Both the position numbers and the translations under genes were made by a program. Positions 24,765 through 37,309 of a DNA stretch of 64,000 nucleotides are shown piece after piece (positions within the stretch are counted from its first letter, which is position 1; every line of letters begins with the position of its first letter). Origin of the DNA: Aphelenchoides besseyi (taxonomy: Eukaryota > Nematoda > Chromadorea > Rhabditida > Aphelenchoididae); assembly GCA_024699855.1 (NCBI GenBank), contig JAMPIQ010000002.1:13082001-13146000 (forward strand). Direction: 5' to 3'. The notes under the pieces are model-generated. The model was given only the letters and a program-made list of their open reading frames with translations, was not told where the DNA came from and searched no databases.

Positions 24765-25806
24765 GTGATTGTTAGAAGACTGAAATGCCAAATTTACAAA
24801 ACGATCTCTTGTAGCGGCAAAGGATACTCAAATGTAAAAGGACCGTTCATACAAGACAAAAAATTTGCGCGACTGACAAGCTCCGCCTCTTTTTCTGTTA
24901 CGGTGAAATGGACGAGAGAGTTACGAAGAAAAGAGTAAACGTTGTTGGGACAAATTTCAAGTCGATTTGAATATACTATTGAAGGAATTTACTTAACAGA
25001 CGATCGACAAGACAATTAAACGCGGACACTTGATTAAGAGCGGAGAGAGTGACGAAAAAGAGTGGATATCGCGGCCTTAAAGTCGGCGATGCTACCCTCG
25101 AGTGATGTCGAGTTCGCGGTGTTATACCCGTTTTACCGCTGACTACACAGCAAATAACAGGGGAATACCATGAATATCCATAATGACGAATTAAAAAGAA
25201 TAAGAAACAGTTTGGATTGACTTGATCGCAAGAGGCTTATCGCCGTTCAAATCAAATCGCTTGTTGTGGTCAAGTGTGTTGAACAATGAAAAGTGAACAG
25301 AGGTTATAAAACAAAGACAATTAGGAAACGCACGCTTCACCAACTTACTCTTTGTCCGAGGGTCAAACGACGCACTTAATCATCTGGGTACCCGAAGACA
25401 TTATGGATTAACATCATGTTCTAGTCCCTCATTTCTGGACCAACTCCCATCATAAATCTGTTACTACACGTCTCTCAGACACCTTGTTTATAAAAGTGAG
25501 TGGGCTTGCGGTAATGTAAAAATGTTTATTGCTATGAACGTTTATGTACAAAAAACACAAATACATTTCATAGAAGATGGCAAAATCGAAATTCTGAGCA
25601 AACAAAGATTTTTGAACTAAAGCATTTTACTCGAAGAGCATTGAACTAGAAAAACTTGATGTTCAAATATCTAATCGGTAGTTTAAAGCACAATCAAAGT
25701 ATTTGAAAGCATATAGCATAATTTATGCGCAAAACCGGAGATTGAAAGCGAATAAAAACGCATTTAAGATGACCCGTTTAACAAATACGAAAACTATGTG
25801 AACGAC
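24765..25806. other. Intergenic between divergent-side Fringe start and RhoGEF 3' end
   Basis: No supported gene. A minus-strand AATAAA at 25525-25530 could serve the RhoGEF mRNA, 277 bases past its stop. A GC-richer patch around 25060-25140 caught the eye but does not fold into a recognisable tRNA or snRNA by inspection. Confidence 0.4.
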
Positions 25807-28800
25807 TTAGTTGATTGTTCTTGGAGAGCTCACTAAGACACCACCGGTGGTTGTTTCGGTCAACGTCTCTTCGCTAACCGACCTTTCGCTTGCATTTGCA
25901 GCTTCCAGTCGATTCTACAACGAAAATTTCAAATTCAAACCACAGATCTACGAACCTTGTTGATTTCTCGTTTCAAACTGGCAAGTTCTTCACGTTGTTC
26001 TTTGATCACGTGCGAAAGCGCGGTTAGATGGTTGAGAAGTGGAGCGGCGATTGCGGTCAGTCGATAACACGGAACGTATGGCAAATAGCGTTCTGTTTCT
26101 TCAGCCACTTTATCCGAATCCTGACGACGATTGTTCATTCCTAAAAATCAGTACGTTACGATGTTTAATGCCGACAAGATTTATACTTGTGTTAATCGAA
26201 TCGACTAGTCGATTCACGTGAACAATTGCGGAAAGGGCGAGTTCAGCGGGATTACGGTTTTTAAGTTCGATGGTTGACATTCCACTTAACATCTCAGCTA
26301 TGCTCTCCAATTCCTCGGGTGTTAGTTTCTAAACGGCACTTTTTCACATTCACTCATTTACTGCGTACCTTTTCGTTGATTAACTGTTCCGTAATGATTG
26401 TGTGTTTCTCTGCCAGAGCATTTACTATCACTTTGTCCGTCCGATGTAACCGCTCTGTCGGTGTCATCATGGGTCGAGCATGTTCAAGGATTGTTGGTTG
26501 TTGAACCACAATTTCGTTTGCTTTGACAAGTCGTGGATGTGTCGTTACGTGCACCTTTTCGGCCGTTTCATTCGGCGTCATTCCGCCCGAATCGTCGGTC
26601 GAAGATTGTTGACCCGAACGTAAACGTGGCATCAAACTTACAATATCCGATTCGAAGTTATTTGGCAGCTCATCTTTTGCAGCAGCAATTTGAGATTTCA
26701 ACAATTGTTCCCAACTAGAAATCAAAGTAAGAAATTCGAGTATTAGAAGTCTCACGTTTTCTTTTCCATTAATGATTGAGCTTGAAGTTCATATGAGCGA
26801 AGATCCCGTTCGTAGAAGATTACAAAAGATCGTTTATCACCCGCTTTTTCCTCGATAGTCACTGATGGCAACCAGAGGAGTGGAACCGCGTTTGTTTCTT
26901 GTGTTCGCATGTAATATTTTCCATCGTTGCCTTTGGTCAATAAGATTAGTAGGTAGTCGAGCAGAATCAAGCGCATATCCGATTTGCCACGACTATGTCT
27001 CCAAGTAACATCACCATCATAGACGTATCGATATCTAAAGTTGGATTATAGCCATTAAAATGTATTTGAAATCCTTACTGCATGATATTGAATTTTCGAA
27101 TAAAAACGTCTGATGGTCGATTTCCAGTTGGCATCTCGATTCTCTTAGCAATCTCCTCCAGGTACCTTCGATTTTCGGTGTCTCTTTTCGCGGTATTCAC
27201 AGCCGAAAGCAAACGTTTGGCCCCAATAGTAGCTTGAGTGTATTGTTGGCATTCTTCCGACGACTCCATTGTGTATCGAATGATTGCGTCAAGAAGCAGC
27301 GGGTATTTTGCAAGTCGTTGCATTTCCACTGGCAAAAGATCTTTGAGTTGGAATTTCCGACAAAGCGGATTTGCTTCTGCTTTAGCCAAAAAAGCTGCCA
27401 ATGATTCGTCTTTCGATCTTCTGAAATTCAATGTTATCAAACAGGTCGAACAAGTTACTTCCGTACCGATCAGATAGAACTCGCAACGCGTGTTGTTGAT
27501 CTTGACAGAACGCCGAAGTTGCTTTTCGAAGTCGATCACCGTCTTCATTATTAAAAAATGAAGCGATCGTACCGCTCATTTTACCGTATAAACCATTGTA
27601 TTCGGGATCTTTCTTCCATTGCTCATTAGCGATTTTCATCTTTTGAAACATATTCGAATGAACTTCGAGCAATTCGTCCAGGTTTCCAAACACAATTTTA
27701 ACGAACTCTCGACTTGCCAGTTTCTGTTCAACAATTGGTTTGAAAAAGACACGACAAAGAACTTTCAGATTCCGTACGTGTGTTCGCTCAGTATGATAGA
27801 ATTCTAAATGGAGCCACTTCAGTTATATTATTCTTCTATAGAACTTACCATTGATTCCCTCTTGTAGTTTTCGTAGCTTTGGATCTATACGCTTCAACAC
27901 TTGCCAACTAATCACTTGGTCCAACGATGGAATATCGACATCTGCGTCCAGATCACTATCGTCTTCGGCCATCGCTTCAACACGCTCCAGCATATGTCGA
28001 GCCTCGTCCGGATTGATAGATTGAGACGAGCTGCCGGAAACGGACCGCACGTCTAAACCACGTGTACCGACCAACGCGTTTTCGGCATCGGATTCGAGAT
28101 GCGGATGTTCCTCAATCTGAGGACTCAGAAGACGATCTCGCTGAAAACAAGAAATTGGTTTGTTTTCGGCGTATTTTTATGAGCACCCCCAACGACACAT
28201 ATCGACCTAATTTTATGCAAATCAAATTGATTTTTTATCCGCTTTCTTTCGCATTGTTTTTTGATGCGACGAAGTTCGGAGAGAAATTAATAAGCAGTCG
28301 AAATTAAAAACCAACGAACCTTAACGCTTTGAGATCGGGAAATCGGACGTTGTTCCATTTCGGCGCCAATGCCCGAATCCGAAGATGTGGATTTGGCATT
28401 CTCGACGACGTGACTACCGGACGGTCGATTTGATGCCGAATGAAGACGATGAACCGTAGAAATGGCTCCCAAGATTCCGGTCTCTGCTGCTCCGGTTGAC
28501 GAAGAAGTTGTTGCGGTTGGAACTGCTGGTGGAGCATTGGACGGTGGAAGATCGCTCGGCGAGAGAACGCTTTCCATGTGCGCAAAAATATGTTTGGACT
28601 GACTGGTTGGATCATAACCCATTGAGCGAGAGTCCGGTGGATGAGAGTGATCTTTTCGAACCGGTGCTACGGTTATGCTCGAAGTTGCATTTGGAATACC
28701 GCGATGAGATGGCTGATACACTTGTTGCTGCGGTGTGTGATGTCGTGGAGTATGATAGCCAGAGGCAGTTTGTGTGGTTGAACTTGATGGCGGACTACTT

Positions 28801-31800
28801 AAGTTTAAAGCGGATGATGTTCGCAGTCGAGTTTGGCGATTCGCTGATGTTGATTTCGATTTCTGTGTTGCTGGATAGCAACGATCGACAAGTCGGCCGG
28901 TGCACTGTTTGTGAACCACTACGTCGCAGTCTGAAAAATCAAAACATTAGAAGAACGAGAAAGGACCGAGTCATAAGGCTCATCGGAAAAGAAAAACGAT
29001 GAATTTACATTCACGCGAACTGTTGCATTTCATTTCAGAAACAAAATGCATGTGCGTTTCGGTGAACTGAAGAAGCTGCGCGACATTTTTGCTCTTCAAC
29101 GATTGGTTTCTGCGGATTCGGGTTTCGCATTTTGCGTAACCCGAAAAGTCAGCGAACTCATGGCGATTGTTCGGCCGGAAACCGGAATCCGACAAACGAG
29201 GCGCACGCTATGGAGCTTCTTGTAATCTTCATCGTGCACGCAATTCAACAATCGGCTATTACTTGCATCCTGTTCGATTGGATCGTCGATATTTCCGAAC
29301 GGATATCGTGGAAGAAGCGGCCATCAATGAATCCGCGTGCCGTCCACAGCTCTCGATTGTGTGCGTGGAAGGTTGCGCGCAACTGATGGTATGATACAAA
29401 CTCGAACAGTCGTGTAAAAACTACACACCACCGCAGGGAATGCTCGGAAACCAAACGCCTTGACGTATCGAAAGAAGAGCAACGGCAAAGCGAATAAGAC
29501 AATTGGGATACGAGAAGATTTGCAGCTCTCTAGGGAGACACAAGAATTGCGCGTGTCTACAATCCACGTTTACTTGGAATTGCGAACAACCGAAACTGAG
29601 ACATCCGACTCAAAGTTAAAGGCTAAATGCCGTGTCAAACATAAAATTGATGTAATAAACAAATTCAAAAATTGAAAAGATTGCTTTTCAACTGAAATCA
29701 CTTACTTTGACAAAAGTACGCCTGCGGATTTACACCCCAAACAGCATCACGACATTGATAGCAGAGAACAGTGAGATAGACGGGATTCAACGCGAACTGA
29801 TGATCTTTGACAATCACCGTTTTCTTCGACATAATCGGTTTCATTCGAAAGACACCGGCTTTCGACGAACAGGTTACAAACGTCGGACACTTCTCCATGA
29901 GTTTCTCCCAATGCGGTTGACTTGGTTTGATGTTAAGAAGAACCTAAACAAACGACTAAACTTACTAGTTTTCGAATCGACAAACCTTAAGTATCGTTGC
30001 TATTGACATGATCAGCGCAAGTGTGTGAGCATCGCATTTTTCCAAATCATTGTCAGCCAAATGAAACAACTCCTCGATTAGCTTGAAGAGGATCTGTTCA
30101 GCAATACGATGTCTGGTTGTTTGATTGTTTTCAATCAAATCCACTTTCAAAGTTAAGGATCCTAAAATTTCATGAGTATATAGTGCATCTCAATCGGTTT
30201 AGTGTCATATCGCTTTTTCTGTCACGCATTGTCTTGCAAAAAAAATTGCTCATTGTTCAAAAATTCGCATTCCATCTCATGTTAGCAATTCATACATTTA
30301 CAAATCATCGCATAAACAACTTTTGGCTTGAAAACAATAGTGACGAAATGTATTACGTGTTTTTGAGCTTAGTATTTTAGCCAATAAAATTCTCTTGAAT
30401 TTCGCTTACCCAACGATTTCTGTTGCGTGTACTCGGCAAACAGTTCTTCCATCGAAGTTAATGCACGACTTCGTGCTGATACGAAAACTTTTTTTAGTTG
30501 TTCCGGATCATGATAAGCCGAATTATTGTTCATTGCTCCGAGTACACGATCGATGGACTGGATTTGAAGTTGTGTGATTCCCGGCACTTGAAGTGGTGCA
30601 CTGGGAATCAGGAAAGTGGAGAAGATCTCGTAGGAGTACCGACGAAGTTCTTTGAGTGAAGCATTGCAACTTTGATATGCGTCGGTAATAAGATAAAAAA
30701 GCTAAAAACAGCATATGATTATCTTTTGAATAGCCACTTACAGTGCTTGTCGGATCGGCCTGATGAACAGTAAAGTGGAGAAATAACGCCAATTCGGCTG
30801 GATTTCGTTTCAACAGTCCTGCATTTCCAAATGGATGACCGATGTTACCAGTTGCCGTATTTGGAGCACTCAGGTTTTGCTCGTTCAATGACACATTCAC
30901 TTCTTCATCTTCCGATTCGACACCAACGCTTGACATTACGTCCCGACTCGAGGAAGCGGCCGCATAATGCTTCCCGCCCGAATTGACCCACTGACGTACA
31001 GGCTCCACTTTGTCGTCGATACTCTGTCAAAGTTTGGTTATTTCAACGATTATATTAATAAACCGACTAGTTGCTCGTCAGAAGACGTTTCCTGTGAACC
31101 ATGAACACCGTCGTTGGAATCCAAACGTTTCACTCGTTCGATGTTCTGATCAATTCTTTCGAAGGTCGGTCGGTTTCCTTCTTTCGGACTCTAGAAATAC
31201 TAGAATGTTGCGTATTCTTATACGTAAGTAAGTCGTTTTCTTAGAGAGTTTGAAACAACAACAAAATAGATGACATCTATCCATAAAAAAGATTACACGA
31301 ACTGACCGGCATCTTCGAAAGGTCACGCAATATAAGTTGGAAATGAAGTAGAAGATGGCCACAGACTTAAACGGAATTCGGCTGCTTTCTTTCGGTTCAA
31401 TGTTCGAGTTCGTTCTTAACCGGAAATCTCCGGAAACCGATCAAAGATTGTGAAGGAAGTGGACGGCAAAATCAACTGAATTCAATGGAAAGAAAAGATT
31501 TGGCGAGAATGCGAACTTCTCGTTAACAAACTTGTAATCTTATGGATTGAAGCTCTAAATTTAGCAAATAATCCAAAAGAACTTTTTCGAAAGAAATCTG
31601 ACCACATCATGCAGACAAACTGTCGACTGATGACCAAACGACAAAGCAAACTTTCCAATTCGATTTCATCGAAGAAGTCGAAACCCGATGCAGAGTGGTC
31701 AGAGTAGAATTTCCGTCTTGATAACATCGAAGACGCTTCATGGTGGGGGCGATAATTCAGTTGCGGACGTTTGGCCATTCAACTTTGGCAACTTGATGTG

Positions 31801-32786
31801 CGTGCGCTTGTAAACGAGCAACGACGGCAAATCTCAGCGGATGCGTCGTCGGTTGTGGTTTAGTTTTTCTCGATAAACCGAAAACTCTTCCTTTCTCTTG
31901 TTCTTCATACTCTTTTTCGACTTTAAAGTTTTTGTAGATTGACTGTTAGTTCGACAAGTGGGACAGTTTGTCGCTGAGGGGTTCGAAAATTTGGGAAATA
32001 ACGTGAAAAGACAATCAGTTGAATTGAAGTTGTAAACAAATCTACTCGATTTATGTTTCCACCTCACCTCATGTTCAGAATCCGTATGATTCGGAAGCTC
32101 ACCAGTCGACTTCTTTGTCCGTGAATCTTCGAAAAAGGCCGAATCGAAGAATATTGGTCGACATGTTTTGCAAGAGAGCGGTTCACCAAGCAACGTCAAA
32201 CAAACATTTGGACCGGCTAAATGAAGTAATATACGCATAGACATCTCAACTAACCCGAGATCATACGTAACACTTCGTAATGATTACTCGAAGATACGGG
32301 CATTCCATTGATCTTCACAATTTGATCGCCTTGTCGTACGCCAGCTCGCGCTATATGTTTGCATGTTAAATTCAATCGTATCACTTTTGTTATTTACCGG
32401 CGGCACCCTCAGGCTTAACAGATTCAACATACACGGGATGCTCTCCGGTAACAAGAAGACCGTAACCATCTTGTTGTTTGGCTACAACAACACATCTCTC
32501 AACAAGTCGAGGCGAACTTTCGCAGCTATTGTGACTATGCAAACGCGATTGGTTTCCGATTTTGGCAAATTTACTCGGATTGCTAATCAACTGCGCTTGA
32601 CGACAAATTGGCGATGAGATTGGTGGAGTACTGCGGAAACTCGGTTGCGGATGAACACGTGCTTGATGGTGGTGAAATGAAGCACTTCGTACATTTGCCG
32701 GTGAAAATGCTAAACACATAGATTAAAGTATCGATTTGAAAGCAATTCGTACCTTCGAATATTGTTGGTGAACTATTCGTCGTCAT
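25807..32786 (-). CDS. rhgf-1: PDZ-RGSL-C1-DH-PH Rho guanine nucleotide exchange factor
   Basis: Eighteen minus-strand exons in phase: 32753-32786, 32398-32709, 32255-32350, 32068-32216, 31068-31190, 30742-31023, 30410-30701, 29986-30161, 29706-29943, 28320-28930, 27849-28140, 27467-27803, 27079-27420, 26756-27034, 26369-26714, 26187-26328, 25956-26140, 25807-25914, giving 1,447 residues. It should activate Rho downstream of G-alpha-12/13. The PDZ domain is at ~81-161 (GYGLLVTGEHPVYVESVKPE, VRQGDQIVKINGMPV, with loop GYGL). The RGS-like domain starts at ~307 (RNPAELALFLHFTVHQ). The C1 domain at ~541-588 has the HQF...CYQCRDAVWGV...YFCQNCDVVVHKQC zinc pattern. A Ser/Pro-rich linker spans ~590-850. 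The DH domain is at ~860-1078 (TERTHVRNLKVL, PVEMQRLAKYPLLLDAI). The PH domain follows (DMRLILLDYLLILLTKG). The layout matches the C. elegans RHGF-1 / human ARHGEF11-12 group. Confidence 0.93.
28931..29705 (-). other. 0.8 kb RhoGEF intron splitting the C1 domain
   Basis: This intron divides the zinc-binding C1 domain between YFCQ and the CDVVVHKQC block. ORFs inside it on both strands carry no family signal. A second long intron (31191-32067) separates the PDZ exons from the pre-RGSL region and is likewise empty. Confidence 0.55.
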
Positions 32787-35700
32787 TAGCACCCGAAAAT
32801 CTTTCAGGTAGCAACCAATTGACTCAAATGGATGCTGATAGTAAATTTCAATGCGTTTATGATGCGTACGCGCATAACAACATGAGTTGAAGGTTCCGCC
32901 CAAAACCGAAATCACACGCAACCACCGAAATGATCTTGATTCCGGTACTTGGACGTTTCCTTTTCTTTCGAACGAGGTTCTTTGCTACAAACTGTGCGGC
33001 AGTTTTCAGCACGCGATTGCGCAAATCTTGGCTTCTAGAATACGAGATGACGAGTAAATTGTACATTACTAAACGACGATGTTAATCGAAAACAACAAAT
33101 CGTACTATTTAAAGTCAAATTTAAACCGAAAATAAACCTTAAGAAGTTAGAGAAATCTTGACAACATTCTTCAATTTGAATAACGTAAGTATCATTGAGA
33201 CTAAAGAACACGGAGAAGTGTATAAAACACGCGAATTGACTTTGCGAGTGGACTGAACTTTACCGCAACCGCGAGAATCGACAGTCATTTTTCACTCCAG
33301 GGAATCGTATACAAAGCGAAATCGTGGTGTCAACTTATTGTGGCACCAGTTGGAATCAAAAAGTGGTGGTGAAATTCCGTCAACCCAAAAATGCCCATCG
33401 ACTGAAATGGACAACAAAAACCCGTTGGGCGAAAGCGATGACTGGAACGTCAATGCGAAAAGATTTCTTAAGAATAACAAAAGTATCACAAAGTTGTACG
33501 ATGATTATAATAAGCGAATGTAGATACATATTTTCGATTTCACGACATCGTTCACATAACACAACAAACAGTATTGAACGCCCAGAATTCGAACAGAGAA
33601 TGAAAACCACATTCAGATGTCGTTTGAGTAAAACTTTTGAAATCATTTTGAACTCAAATTGAATGTCGTGTGTTATGTCGAAATCGCGCAATTTGTTTGT
33701 TGCCGTCTGGAGACGAAGACTCGTGATGGTATTCACGATGACCAACAAACGAGAATGCGGGATGAACGCAGCGCGGGTAATTGACTCAGCAATTAGTCGA
33801 ATTGCCTTCAAATTTGCAGATTTCAGTTGTTTCTTAACAACAAGGCGCGTGCCACACAACACGCGGTTCAACTTCTCGCGTCTGAAAGACGAAGAATCCG
33901 AAACTATGAGCATCTTTCAAATGACTCGGTTTGCTGGCATCGTTAACACGCCTTCAGCCACATGTGCTTTCATGGCCATCCAAAGACATTTACACGTGCG
34001 ATTAGCATCATTGAATGAACTCGAAGGTCGACAAAAAAAACATCTGAAATCCAGTTCGAAGAACAAGCGAAAGTAATTCACAGATGCTTCAAAGTTCGAC
34101 TGATAACATTTGGAATTTGCAATCGAAATCAACTCCAAAGATCTCGAACTCGGAAACAGCTCGTCGATCTCAACAAACTTTCTGAACAAAAAAAAGTTGA
34201 TTTAGACATACAATTAATGATCTTTTACCAAATAACAGCCATTCATTTAAACATGCTAATTTTATTGCACAGTAAAAAACGTTGGGTGCGCCGTGAGATG
34301 CTGAATCTTCTGCTCGTCAACCCGAATGCTGCGGAGTAATTCGGCGCAAAAACAAAGAGAAAACAACAATACACTAAAATCGAATTTAGCGACGGTCGTC
34401 GTAAGATTTTGCATGTTGATAGACGAATAAAACGGTTTAAGTCGAAAAGTTGTTTTAAAGCAACGAATGTTCTGAAAGACAACTTCGCAGCTGGAATAAT
34501 CGAATGGGGTGTACGAATGAATAGGGAGCATGCAATTAAACTACAAAACGATTGCAACAAAGTTCATAAAATGCAACGATCGAGGGGTTTTTTCGGAAGC
34601 CAACGAGAATCGACGAGTAAAAACATCGGTAATGAGGTCACATCGACACTTTTTTTGAGCGGCTAACTTGTAACAAGCTTCCAAAACGGCATTTGAAATG
34701 ACAGCACGAGTTAACTGCCAATCAAACGTTCAATTTGTTTGCCAAAAGGTTTCTGATGGGAGTCACGAACCTCCTATCCGCGACTAACTGTGTGGTTTGG
34801 CATCGCTCTTTCACTTCACCGCATTGTTGATCCCGAGCGCCGAGTTTGCAGTGCAATTTCGTGCAAATTGCGTAAAAAATTGGGCAGATGAATTGCATGC
34901 ATCCGGTGGTTTTCGGCGACGAGAATCGCGACGCTGAAAACGACAAAGGTCACGGTTTGACGCGAGCGAACGAAAATGAGCGCATCCATCAAACATTAAA
35001 TCCAAAGAGAAACCTCCGGATTCTTGAAGTACTGGAACGTCGGGTGTTCGTTCAGGAGCAATCGAATCAAAAGCGATTATGAAAACGGTTGTCTCAAGAT
35101 CCGTGCGTTTTCATCACCTTTTTTCGAGTATTCGACAGTCGTCGAATCGCAGATTAAGTCGCAGACAAATGTGCACAAAACGTTCAAGCATCCCAGCAGT
35201 CAATTGCGTGGAATAGCAGTCAACATAATAACTTCAAGTCCTCTATTTCCTATACCCGCTATTAATATCAACACGAACAACCGAATCTTATCGACGGTTT
35301 AACAACGGAAGTTGATTCGAAAAGATACAACCGTGACTAGTGCGCAGGAAAGTACACTTGTTCGATCAAAGAAAACGGAATTACTGTGCGCACGATTATG
35401 AAAAAACAAAGAGCGCGTTTATCCTTCCGACTTCTTCATCGCCAGTCCGTGTTACGGAAATTCCATGAACGTTCAAATCCACCGACGTGTAAATCGAACA
35501 CGGTTATCAATCATTCGCGCAGATTCGATATCAAATTGAGATCAATTAAAAAAAAACAAAGTCGAGATTGTTGAGTGGTCGAATTGATTTGCAACAAAAA
35601 AAGTGGGTATTTTGCAGGTTATTGAACTTTTTGTAACCTGCAGAATGGAAAGAGTTACAGCACTTAAATTAGAGAGCACCATAAGCTTTTCAGCGAATAG

Positions 35701-36726
35701 AACAAAATTACACGTTTCAATCTTCCTAATCCGATAAAATGACACGCGTCTGACTACGTTTTCAGAGGTCACCGTTGGCTATTTGAATCAGCGGCCATAA
35801 GGTTTTGTTTGTAATGGATCGTTCGCTTTTTTCGAACTTGCGCATTTTGGCTCACCAAGTGAGTTGGCTTCGAAGGCGGTCACGGGCCAAAATTCTTCGT
35901 TCGCATTAGCTTGTTCATTGAAACACAGCACCTGGACAAAATACGCGTAACGCTAAAGGCCAATGGCAGGTTTCAGCGCGCACGATTCGCTCAATGTGGC
36001 CGGTCGATTGCTGATGACACGGGAATGAAGAGCAGAGTGGCTACCGCGACCGGTCACTTCGTTTGCTCATCATCAAAAAGCCCCGCTAAAATGGCTCGCA
36101 CTCATAATACAATACTTAACTTAAGGAAGTTATTTTTTGAAGAGTCGGATACAAAACATTGTGGATCGAATGGATGATTGACAAGCAGTTTGCACAAATT
36201 GGACTGTTTCTTTGCGGACAACCATGAACAATAAGCGAGTGGTTATTTTCAAGTTTTATTGGCTCATTGAAACATTTCGAATAGAAATTGAATCAGAATC
36301 GAACTCGAAAATTTGCGCATCGAAGTGTGAAAATCGTCTGCAATTCGCCCTCCAGCTTCGGTGGTTACATTCAAGTGTATAAAAACGAACCATAAGACTA
36401 TTAGTAAAACAATTAAGTGTCGTGTTGTTCATATAAACTGTAGATTAGCTTTAAAATTCTCGACAAATGTCGCTATTTGAAGTTGTCTTCTTTTTTTTCA
36501 AGATGCTAATTTTTTCGAGTTTTACTCGACAAATTCTCCTTGTCACTCAGCGATTTCTTCTGACTGCGTGTTCTCACCATAATGCAATGCAAACTAATGA
36601 AAGTTTATTCGTGAGGAAAGTGTTATAACGCCTTTTAATAATCGTGCTGATAACTTTGATCCACTCACTTGTCATTTTGCTCACGAACACCAATGCTGCT
36701 ACGCGAGAAACCTTGAAGGCTTTCGA
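32787..36726. other. 3.9 kb gene-poor region upstream of the RhoGEF
   Basis: No supported gene on either strand. ORFs at 33380-33913 (-), 33663-34076 (+) and 34243-34666 (both strands) overlap each other and show no domain or splice logic. The region probably holds the RhoGEF promoter. It contains one clear hairpin, annotated at 35608-35647. Confidence 0.4.
35608..35647. repeat. Perfect-stem inverted repeat (14 pairs, 12-nt loop)
   Basis: Left arm 35608-35621 pairs with right arm 35634-35647: 12 Watson-Crick and 2 G-U pairs, with no bulge. The core is TGCAGGTTA / TAACCTGCA. It is too short for a typical miRNA precursor unless longer flanking pairing exists. It sits in non-coding sequence 1.1 kb before a small ORF. 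Confidence 0.5.
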
Positions 36727-37140
36727 ATGATACGAAATCATCGTGTTTATTGCTTGTTGGTTTGCATTCAAGTTTACGGCGCATTGAACGATTGTTTTTT
36801 TGGCTACCATTTGATGAAACAAATGACCGACGCACTTCCTCTTCTCATCTACTTTCTGGTGTTGTTCTTTGGCTGCGGAAAAAAGAATGTAACTGGTGCT
36901 TGTTTTGCTTCCTTGAGTTCACCACCGACCGTTTCTCCTGTTCTGCTTCTGGCAACTAAGCCAAATGTCGTTGTCAACACCGCTCGTGCCAAGGACAAGT
37001 CGGCTGAAGAAGTGAAGAACGAAAAGAAGAACGCCGATAAGAAGCTCGAATTAGCGAAACAATCGAAAATTATTCCAAAAGCATTGGCAGAAAATGAGAG
37101 GCCAATGAGTAATCCAATTGATCACAAGCTGTTGATTTAA
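36727..37140 (+). CDS. Small unrecognised ORF, possible secreted or single-span protein
   Basis: An uninterrupted 137-codon frame with an ATG at 36727 and a second candidate ATG at 36814. From the second start the protein is 108 residues: MKQMTDALPLLIYFLVLFFG resembles a signal peptide or anchor, then a short Ser/Pro stretch, then a highly charged Lys/Glu segment (DKSAEEVKNEKKNADKK) and the tail NPIDHKLLI. Codon usage in the charged part looks coding-like, and the frame ends 170 bp from the convergent stop of the next gene. I know no family for it. It could be a real small gene, a terminal exon of a longer gene, or chance. Confidence 0.42.
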   Translation: MIRNHRVYCLLVCIQVYGALNDCFFGYHLMKQMTDALPLLIYFLVLFFGCGKKNVTGACFASLSSPPTVSPVLLLATKPNVVVNTARAKDKSAEEVKNEKKNADKKLELAKQSKIIPKALAENERPMSNPIDHKLLI

Positions 37141-37309
37141 ATTTTCAGTTTGCACTTTCCAAACACAATTCTTTCATTCAATCAAACAGATATCTAGCAA
37201 CACTCAAACGAACAACAACAACAAACATAACATATAAATCGATAACTGTGAAAAATGATCATGACCCTAAAGTATATAACTGTTAAAAGATTGGTGACTA
37301 CAATTTTGC

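Noticed and set aside
25050..25145. GC-richer patch resembling a structured RNA or tRNA
   Set aside because: The B-box-like gagttcgcggt deviates from GGTTCGANTCC, and I could not form a cloverleaf with an acceptor stem and anticodon loop.
28496..29002. Plus-strand 168-codon ORF opposite the RhoGEF linker
   Set aside because: It is antisense to the verified RhoGEF exon 28320-28930, whose frame continues the C1 domain. No start context or homology supports the plus strand.
33663..34076. 137-codon plus-strand ORF overlapping a 177-codon minus-strand ORF
   Set aside because: Mutually overlapping frames with no domain, no splice partners and atypical residue composition. Treated as non-coding.
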